NCBI GenBank assembly: GCA_000934385.1
Contig: KN880709.1
Location: 1-30,397 of the forward strand
DNA length: 30,397 nt
From: Cylindrobasidium torrendii FP15055 ss-10
Lineage: Eukaryota; Basidiomycota; Agaricomycetes; Agaricales; Physalacriaceae
Direction of reading: 5' to 3'
Under the pieces are notes generated by a model. It ran no database searches, was not told where the DNA came from, and saw nothing but the letters and a program-made list of their open reading frames with translations. The translations under genes were made by a program, and so were the position numbers. Position 1 is the stretch's first letter; each line of letters begins with the position of its first letter. Shown piece by piece: positions 23,101 through 30,397 of the stretch.

Positions 23101-23888
23101 GTGGTCGCGCTATGGATGGATAAGAAACGCATTAAACATCGCATAGAAAAACACGCACCATAGCAATAGGAGGGAAGTACTGGACCCAGTGGTAAGGGTC
23201 CGCGAACTTCTTGATCTCCTCGCGCGGGATACCGATGCTCTCCATAATTTGGAACTGGTAAGTGTGCCCAGTCTTTTTCGCCTGAAGTTTGCCCTTCTTG
23301 CCCTTGGACTTGTCTACTGGGTCTCCGCTCGCCGCTACTGGTGCCGCCTTCGCTTCTTCCTTCTCCGCGTCCGCCTCAATTTGAGCACTGACAGCCTCGA
23401 AGTTTTCAAAGTCTTGACCGAATAGCGCCAGTTCGCGGACGATTTTGTCGGCAGAAGCCTGTTCACGTCGTATTAACACAAAGCTCTGAGGACGAATATA
23501 CTACGCACCTTGATAGGTAGACCAGTGACATGGAAACCGTGAGGGAAGAGAACGCGCTTGCCCAGCATGCGGTGGTATCCGGCGGCGAATTCGATTTTGG
23601 AGACGGTGAAGGCGTGGCCGAGATGGAGACTGCCATTCATGTACGGGAAGGGAAAGTTTCCGAACCACTTGGGGTGTTTTTCCAGGATATCTGCCTTGGA
23701 CAGGCCTTCCAACTCGGCGGCATTCGGCGCATCGACCTCGAACAGGTGTTCATCCTTCCATTTCGCCTGGTATTTCTTTTCAAGTGATATAAGCGTGTCA
23801 CGCTTGCCAGTCTACAGGGAGTGTTGAGCAAATGGAGCAAATAATGCATTGACGAACGCACCTGGGCCAACTCGATGGTGTTGGCCAT
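20190..23888 (-). CDS. CDC60: Cytosolic leucyl-tRNA synthetase, 1100 aa
   Basis: Nine exons splice cleanly: 23888-23862, 23811-23509, 23458-23159, 23109-22043, 21995-21796, 21748-21264, 21213-21101, 21050-20477 and 20423-20190. The enzyme attaches leucine to tRNA-Leu in the cytosol. The class I HIGH-type signature is HLGH at residues 72-75 in [18 protein letters not shown], and KMSKS lies at 735-739. The editing (CP1) domain between them shows [13 protein letters not shown] and [17 protein letters not shown], the latter holding the conserved editing Asp region. A Lys/Ala-rich insert (about residues 140-165) lies between the Rossmann halves. The C-terminal region matches the eukaryotic/archaeal type. 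Length is normal for the fungal cytosolic enzyme, and there is no mitochondrial presequence. The symbol is that of the yeast orthologue. Confidence 0.95.
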
Positions 23889-26063
23889 CGTTGAGGAAAA
23901 CCGCCGAAAAAGTAATGTACAAGAGGAAGAGAAACGGGGAGAAAAGATGGCGGTCGTGGTCGAAGCCTTTGGGCGTCGGAATCAGGATGCGAACACCTGA
24001 TTCCGAGCGGTTATGCAATCGATGTTATCGAGATTTGGTCGAAGCCCAAAATTCGAGTCAGCGGAGGTCGGAAGCAGCTTTTAATCTTATCGCACAGCCA
24101 CCCTAGGCCATCCACCGATCTTCGGCACCACTCCATTCCGAGCACTCACCTGCGTTATTGTCGCCGTGTTCCTCTCCGTGCTTGAACAACTCTCAAAAAC
24201 ACCTCTCAGAAACAAATTTTCGGCTCGAGCTCGAATCGACAAACCAAGCTGGTCTACAATGGTGCGCGCCAGATACTGGCAACGTCGTCCAATGACTATT
24301 GGGATAAACACCGCACATGCAAGACTAAGCAAGTTCGAACAGTCTGCTCTCTATTGGTAACCAAAGTCCTGACGGACTGTATTTCCCACCAACTTGCTCT
24401 TCGAACTTTCCCTGTGTCTAAATGAACCTCCGCACTTCGATATCCAAGGCAATAGGGAATGCAACTCCAAACTCGATACTCTCTAATTTTTTACCTCGTC
24501 AAATTCTCTTGCGAACACTGGACACGAAGCTGAAAAATGTGATGGAAGGATTGATACCCAGCTGTCTTGCCCAGGAAAATCGGCCTATACCACATTGGTA
24601 TGTTCCGAAGCACCTTCATGCTCAAATCATTTTCTTCGTTTTTGCATCCCTATCGTATCTTCTGGACCGGGTGATTCGGACGTCTCAAGGAGTGTGTGAG
24701 TACTCAAGCCGCGCTCGCTTCATGTCATTTATGTTGCGTAGCTCGCTAGAGACGAACGGTGGTGCTGACAAGCACGCCTGTCCAGCCTGTGCCCATCACC
24801 TGGGACGCATTTGGATTTTGCTGCACTGCTCCTGGAATGCGTCCTCGCGTTGCACTCCATTGTATCATCGCTACGAGACCCATCGCCCGAAACTGCACAG
24901 CGCTTTTGTTTCGGGCAAAATGGGGTGTTCTGCGCGCTGTTTGCGTTCATGTTTCCTTGCGGCCTTAACTAACAAGTATATCTATCTATACAATGAAACT
25001 GTCGACATAGCAATACGACTAAGCCTTCGGGCGTGACAAAGAACTTGATGAAGACCTGCAAGACCTTGCGTCGTAATTGGCAAGCTATTCTAGTCATTCA
25101 CCACCGCGAACAGCTTTCACGGAGAAAAACGTTGGCATCCGACTGGACCCTAGTAGTGCACTTCCGCGACTCGACTTGCTCAAGAAACATCCTGTCTCCC
25201 AAGTGTACAACTCCAGAGCCCCAACATCGCTTTTTCCCGCCTGTCATTCTTCCCTTGGAAGAAGAGATACACACCTGGCGTGCACGCATTGCACGCCGGG
25301 AAATACTCCGTGCTGCGATGGCACTGTGCGAGGGTACGATGCCGAGAGTGGTGTATACCTTGAGCAAGCTGCTCCGCGAATGAAGTTTCGCACAAAGGCC
25401 TAGAGACCGCCGACCTCCATCGGGCAGAACGTTTATTATCAAGGATACACCGTACCCGCGCATCCGTGGTTGAAAAGTTTGGCTAAGTTGGGTCGCCATT
25501 GAGATGGGACTGTTCAGTGGGCCCAAGCAACGGAGCGAACCTTCGATTATGTCGCGCATCTGAGTGCCGCTATTACCAGGCTATCATCATGAAATACTGA
25601 GGCATTACCCAAAATTTGAAGCTGGTTGAAAGCCAAGACCCTAAGGAAACACTAATCTGAGATGGATGTGTTCCAAGTTGAGCCTTTCAATAATGGAAGC
25701 CTTCGGAAGCATGATGAGCAATGCTGCGGACTCTAGGCTCTGCGCGCGCACGCACAAGGCGCGTTCGGCGAGGACTACACTGAGGATGCTCATGTCGGAA
25801 ATTGTCTGTATAATAATCCCCAGCATGCGGCGCAGATGCTCAGACAAGAAATGCCACGAGCACGGGTTCGCAACGCGTCAATGATCGAAATGTATAGGCG
25901 CGCTTCTTTCATTCAGGTCCGGATCAAACAATGAGCCAGTGTCCATTGACTCCGCTGGAATAAGACCCTGCGTCTTACGGCGACGTTGGGCCCTCCATTT
26001 CTTCTTTCCTCTTCACTTTCGCTGCTCGCGTCGCGCTGGCCGTCGAGTTCACGACTTTCAAGC
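23889..26063. other. 2.2-kb divergent intergenic region, no supported gene
   Basis: The region lies between the divergent starts of leucyl-tRNA synthetase and the amylase-like gene and must hold both promoters. A plus-strand frame of 204 codons starts at an ATG at 24422, but its composition is unlike a folded protein, it lacks credible splice partners, and other strands are equally open nearby. A further open stretch at about 25033-25403 (+) and an overlapping one on the minus strand (25559-25098) are likewise unconvincing. A perfect hairpin with 8-bp arms GGCGTGCA/TGCACGCC lies at 25277-25297. Some stretches (about 25430-25690) read as fragments interrupted by stops and could be an eroded gene. 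Confidence 0.4.
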
Positions 26064-28135
26064 ATGCTTTTCTCTTCCATTCTGTCCCTTTCCCTTGTCA
26101 CGCCATTCGCGCTTGCAGCCACTGCCGCCGACTGGCGCTCACGGTCGATTTACCAGGTGCGTGCCCGTATAGTCCCGCTAATAGCTGCTCATCTTTATCT
26201 TCCACGTGTAGGTTGTCACCGACCGATTTGCGAAGGGAAAAGGCGAAGATGATACGACATGCGACTCGTCACAGCGAAAGTATTGTGGTGGAACATGGCA
26301 GGGAATCACCGACAACCTCGACTACATCCAACAGTTGGGCTTCGATGCCGTCTGGATATCTCCCGTCGTCGCCAACCTCGAAGGCGAGACGGACTACGGC
26401 GAGGCATATCTAGGGTATGTCCCGCGACAGCCGCACTTGTGTTTTTCCTGACCCGTCACAGCCGTTGGACCCAGAACATTTCCCACGTTAACGAGCATTT
26501 TGGAAGCGGCGACAGCTTGAAGGAACTTTCTGCTGCGCTGCACAAGCGCGACATGTACCTCATGGTGGAACTTGTTGTCAACAAGTATGTAGCCTTCTAC
26601 ATGCCTAACGCTATTCTCATGCTCTCTAGCTTTGCTCTTCTCCCCCAGAACCAGACCGAAGACGGTTCTTATGACTACTCCTCCCTTGCACCATTCAATT
26701 ATGCCGATGCCTTCCACCCCGAATGTCCTATTAAGGACTACAGCAACCAGACAGAAGTCGAAGAGTGCTGGTTGGGCAATAGCAAGAAACTCATTATGCC
26801 CGACCTCGACACTGGCAATTCGTCCAACTTCAGGATCATGAAGGATTGGGCAAAGGACTTGATTGCCCAATTCGACGTCGACGGGTTCATGCTATCGGGC
26901 GCAAAGCACGTCAGCCCGGCCTTCTGGACTGACTTTGTCGGAGCTACCGGCATTTTTGCAATGGGCGATGTAAGTGTGCTGTTCTACAGATGAGCTATGC
27001 TAACACAGTCTCAAGGTCCTCACCGACAACGTAACCTATGCCGTGGACTACAGCAGTATGCAAACTTTCGTGGACGCAGTTCCTTCGCACGCTAATTTCT
27101 CTTTTTCTTCAGAAGCGCTCCCCGGGATTTTGGACTATCCGACTTGGTTTCCATTGATTGACGCGTTCTCTTCGTCGGATGGAAACTTCACGGCGGTCGT
27201 AAACTCCATCGAACACTCAAAGGAATTATATGGTGTCGGGCTGTACACCAGTGGCTCCTTCATCGAGAATCCCGACCAGCGCAGGTTCCCCAATGTGACT
27301 ACCGACGAGTCCTTGATTCTTAATGCCATGACGTGGCCGTTTGTCCATAACGGCATTCCCATCGCGTATTATGGTGCGTCTGCTCTTCGTGGTCTTCTAT
27401 CATAAGCACTAAGCATAAATCTCCAGGTCAAGAACACGGACTCTACGGCGGTGCATCCCCGGAAAACCATGAATCGTACGTTGAGATATAAGCATGTTGT
27501 TCATAGGCTTACCTGATGGTTTCTTATAGCCTTTGGTCTATCGGTCATAACACATACCACGCCCAATACGCCCAGCACTTCGCTACCCTCAACGGCGTTC
27601 GTCATTTAGCTATCGATTCGGGGAAGAATTTCTTGACCGCACCGGTATGTCGCCATATATGTGGATGAAATACCTCTCACATAGGGTTCTTCTAGATGGA
27701 GTTTGTCCCTCAAGTAGACAAGAACGCTCTCGCAGTGTCAAGACCTCCCCTGCTCGGGCTTCTGACCAACGCTGGCAGCAACAGCAGCGCTCAGTGGACT
27801 ATCCCTGCGGACACCGGCCTCTTCCAGAAGGGAGAGTCCCTCGTCGATGTCCTGACTTGCAACTACTTCGAAGTGGATCAGACGAGCGGAGACCTCGCGA
27901 TCCAATCGGACAGTGGCATGCCCATCGTGTGTTCTCTCCTTGCAACTCTTGTATGTCACCGTTAAGCCCATCCTAGGTCATTATCCCTTCGAAGCTACTC
28001 GACGTCGAGGGCAAGTTCTGTTCGGCACTGCCCACGCTGCATACCGCAGTGACCAACAACAGCCCGGTCTCTGTGCGGAATGTGAATACGCTTTCTTCCA
28101 TTTTTGCCTCCATACTGGCTCTCGCTCTCATTTAA
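26064..28135 (+). CDS. GPI-anchored GH13 alpha-amylase-like protein, catalytic motifs substituted, 556 aa
   Basis: Nine exons join in frame: 26064-26156, 26212-26414, 26462-26584, 26630-26969, 27016-27373, 27427-27475, 27530-27644, 27696-27926 and 27977-28135. A signal peptide (cleavage near ALA, residue ~18) precedes a fungal amylase fold with clear family stretches: CGGTWQGITDNLDYIQQLGF, VEECWLGN, MPDLDT, NGIPIAYYGQEH. The C-terminus ends in a hydrophobic tail (SSIFASILALALI), a probable GPI-anchor signal, as in fungal wall-associated AgtA/AmyD/Aah types. The four conserved regions are altered: region I DVVANH is ELVVNN (135-140); region II GLRIDTVKHV is GFMLSGAKHV, with Ser229 at the nucleophile Asp; region III GEV is GDV (Asp253 for Glu); region IV FVENHD is FIENPD with Asp340 kept. 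Classical hydrolysis therefore seems unlikely. The frame is otherwise intact, so a non-catalytic or wall-glucan-binding role is more plausible than decay. Confidence 0.88.
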
Positions 28136-29101
28136 ACCCTTATAATCCCGGATAATGGTTGGTACTGGCATACTGCTCACGCTCGTTACCCTTACGATGG
28201 CTGAATTTTCCCTGGGACCTCGATACGGATCATTGGACGCCATTCAAGGCGATTTATCACTTCACGTACCTTCCCCCATTGATATGCTAGACGCTACCAC
28301 TGGCGGATCCCCTAGACACCCTAGATTACATTATGGATTGGACTCGCTTGCATGCGCAGGTAATTTATTCCATAGAATACTGTAGATATACGGCTCCCAC
28401 CCACCACGCATCTGGTATATAGCGTCACTCTTGGAGAGCCAATAGTTTTTATGACATGGACATTTTTGAGACCAGCTACGCGACGACCAAGCCTGTACTA
28501 GTGACCGTGCAACTAGACAGGAAGCCATTCCACTGTCTTGTTTGCGGTGTATTGTCACTGTTCGCCTAGCAGGTTCGAACGGACGATAGTAATAATACGA
28601 AACAAATGGGTGCAAACAGTTCGCATTTAAATAAATGCCCAATGCTTGTTGACGGACGTGTGTAACGTTCAAAACTTGGAGTCATCATCTGACGACAAAA
28701 TGGTTTATATAAATAAAGGAATTGCCTAGGCCCAAGCATTGCGGGTTGGGCATGAACGTGAACTTGGACCGCATTCCATCCAGCATAGCTTTCACTCAGC
28801 CCTCCACCATGGTCCCGTTGGAATTCTTGAGGATCCCACTGTCGTCCTGCAGCAATTATGCGCTGCGAGTCTAGTGGATTAGTATCTAGTGGTTCATGCT
28901 TACTTTTGTCTTGGTGGATCTTCTCGAAGTGCGATGTTGTCCAACAGTCGAGCTCGTACCGGCAACGAACGCAGCCAATATACCGTCGGACTCAGAGGAC
29001 CAAGGTTCCGCTGCTGAAAGATCTGACCTTGAACAATCACTGACCCTGCGATCTGCGCTCGTATTAGACCCACCGGAACCGCTGTCGTACTCACCTTTGG
29101 T
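28136..29101. other. Intergenic between the amylase-like and acyl-CoA oxidase-like genes
   Basis: About 970 bp with no coding frame I can support. Short frames occur on both strands but lack family character or splice continuity. The right part is the promoter of the acyl-CoA oxidase-like gene. Confidence 0.45.
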
Positions 29102-29108
29102 TATAAAA
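29102..29108 (+). promoter_or_regulatory. TATA box of the acyl-CoA oxidase-like gene
   Basis: TATAAAA lies 54 bp before the ATG at 29156, followed by a short pyrimidine-rich tract (about 29133-29150) typical of fungal transcription start regions. Placement suggests a short 5' leader. Confidence 0.5.
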
Positions 29109-29155
29109 TGTAAGTCAGACAGCAAGGAACATTATTCTCATTCTCCTTCATTATC

Positions 29156-30397
29156 ATGTCCCAAACCAACTGGCCCTCCGAACCCCTCCTCCAGCAGCCC
29201 GCCTTCAAGGTCGCTGGTTCCAACCCGGGATCAAGGGAGAATGCGCTCGCGCTCGCTAACCATGCCTACATCCGCGCAGAGAGCATCTGGAAAAGCTGGG
29301 GTACGCCGCCTTCATGACGACCAGACGACGATACTCACTCACTATCTGCAGGCTTGACTGTAGAGGATGTTATGACCCTCAGCGACAAGTTCTGGAAGAT
29401 GCACATGGACCCCATCGCTTGGCACGATGGTTGCTCTATTACCGTCATGACCATCCACCTCAACTTGGCTATCGGCACCATTGGCACTTACGCCAAAGAC
29501 CGCCCCGACCTCCAGAAGCTCTGCCAGGACATGATAGAGGCCAAGGCATTGTAAGTTCGCCATGAATACCATGACATGTCAACGCTGACCTCGATATCAG
29601 TGGTCAATTCTGCTTGACAGAGGCTGGCCATGGTCTTGATGCGTACAACCTCGAGACCACTGCAACCCTCCAGGACGACGGCTCCTTCGTTCTCAACTCC
29701 CCCAACCGCGGTGCATCCAAGTACATGCCTCCCACTGTCCCCGTTCTCGGCAAGCCTTGCTACGCCATCATCTGGTCGCGCGTCATTGTCAAGGGCGCTG
29801 ACTGGGGTGTCCGACCCATGCTCGTCCAGCTCAACGATGGAACGCACATGTGCAAGGGCATCACATCCAAGCTCATCCCGACCCGTCACGGAGCGACACC
29901 CGTCAACCACGCCATCACCCACTTCACCAACGTCAAGCTCGCCCATGGCGCACTTCTCGGTGGTCTGGGCGAAAAGCCAGCCTCGCACGAGGACTTCCTC
30001 GTCGCCATCTGGCGTATCTCCGTTGGCACTCTGGCCCTTGCCGCCCTCGCCATCCCTGCCCTCCAAATCTCCTCGTACATTGCGTACAAGTACTCTGCCC
30101 GCCGTCTCGTCGGAGCACCAAACCCCGTCCCCATCCTCTCGTTCCGCACACAGCAGATTCCCATCTTCACTGCTGTCGCGCAGACATACGTGATGACTGC
30201 GTTCCAGAAGTATGTGGTCAAGCACTTCACCGACCCTGCGTCGCCGCACCAGGTCCGCCATGCATTCTCCTGCATCTTCAAGGCTGTGGTGATGGAGCAC
30301 TCGCAAACGTCCCACTTTGCGCTGTCTGAGCGTCTGGGTGCACAGGGTCTTTTCGACTACAACCAGATTGTCACCCAATTCGTGCGTTGCCTTCTCC
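29156..30397 (+). CDS. Acyl-CoA oxidase/dehydrogenase-like protein, 5' part
   Basis: Three exons are visible, 29156-29300, 29352-29550 and 29601-30381, after which gtgcgt begins an intron that runs off the window. The 375 residues seen match the fungal acyl-CoA oxidase group: an N-terminal helical part, MTIHLNLAIGTIGTYA, then the FAD/substrate-binding motif CLTEAGHGLDAYNLETTA (compare xLTExGHGSxxxxLET in oxidases), and the middle beta domain with SRVIVKGADWGVRPMLVQLN. The C-terminal helical domains lie beyond the window. Acyl-CoA oxidases perform the first step of peroxisomal beta-oxidation; location cannot be judged because a C-terminal PTS1 would be outside. The Leu in GHGLD where many oxidases have Ser suggests a divergent subfamily. 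Confidence 0.8.

Noticed and set aside
24422..25036. Plus-strand open frame of 204 codons with an ATG
   Set aside because: Composition is Cys/His/Arg-rich and irregular, there are no recognisable domains or splice partners, and the other frames are similarly open nearby. It may be chance.
25277..25297. Perfect 8-bp-arm hairpin
   Set aside because: A lone short hairpin in an intergenic region with no gene end or T-tract nearby; such structures occur by chance.
29488..30378. 296-codon minus-strand frame opposite the acyl-CoA oxidase-like gene
   Set aside because: It is the antisense of exon 3, whose plus-strand translation has clear family motifs and splice sites.
1..30397. tRNA, rRNA, CRISPR arrays, bacterial-type operons
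   Set aside because: No cloverleaf, rRNA segment or regularly spaced direct repeats were recognised by eye. A dedicated tRNA scan would be needed to exclude intron-bearing tRNA genes.

Overview
The window looks like a filamentous basidiomycete genome, most likely an Agaricomycete. Its genes are rich in introns of about 40-60 bp with GT..AG ends. Low-complexity Ser/Pro proteins are common, and a Plavaka-type DNA transposon dominates the left half. All gene models below were built by hand from splice sites and reading-frame continuity, without transcripts or database searches.

Layout. Bases 1-930 are flank with no firm gene. Bases 931-15962 form one apparently complete 15,032-bp DNA transposon. 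It has perfect 16-bp terminal inverted repeats (TGTCGGAAAACCGCTC), a TA dinucleotide on both sides as the likely target duplication, and subterminal arrays of a TTATAAG motif. It carries a 15-exon transposase that can be spliced into an uninterrupted 1113-aa reading frame. Inside the element, besides the transposase (11729-15767, +), are six other loci: an RTC4-like-domain protein of 1259 aa (1894-6017, -); a small gene broken by two in-frame TGA codons (6048-6882, -); a 702-aa protein of unknown function (7187-9345, +); a multi-exon minus-strand gene with an unresolved start (9492-10229); a 143-aa protein with faint HPt-like character (10258-10745, +); and a 150-aa protein divergent from the transposase (11063-11572, -).

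Right of the element the window returns to ordinary host genes: an 874-aa coiled-coil plus low-complexity protein (16497-19468, -); cytosolic leucyl-tRNA synthetase (20190-23888, -); a GH13 alpha-amylase-like protein with signal peptide and probable GPI-anchor signal whose catalytic motifs are heavily substituted (26064-28135, +); and the 5' part of an acyl-CoA oxidase-like gene running off the window (29156 onward, +).

The main candidates for something undescribed are (1) the multi-gene cargo of the Plavaka element, particularly the RTC4-like protein, the unknown 702-aa protein and the small conserved-looking ORFs around the transposase, and (2) the GPI-anchored amylase pseudoenzyme. The host genes right of the element do not form an obvious pathway cluster.
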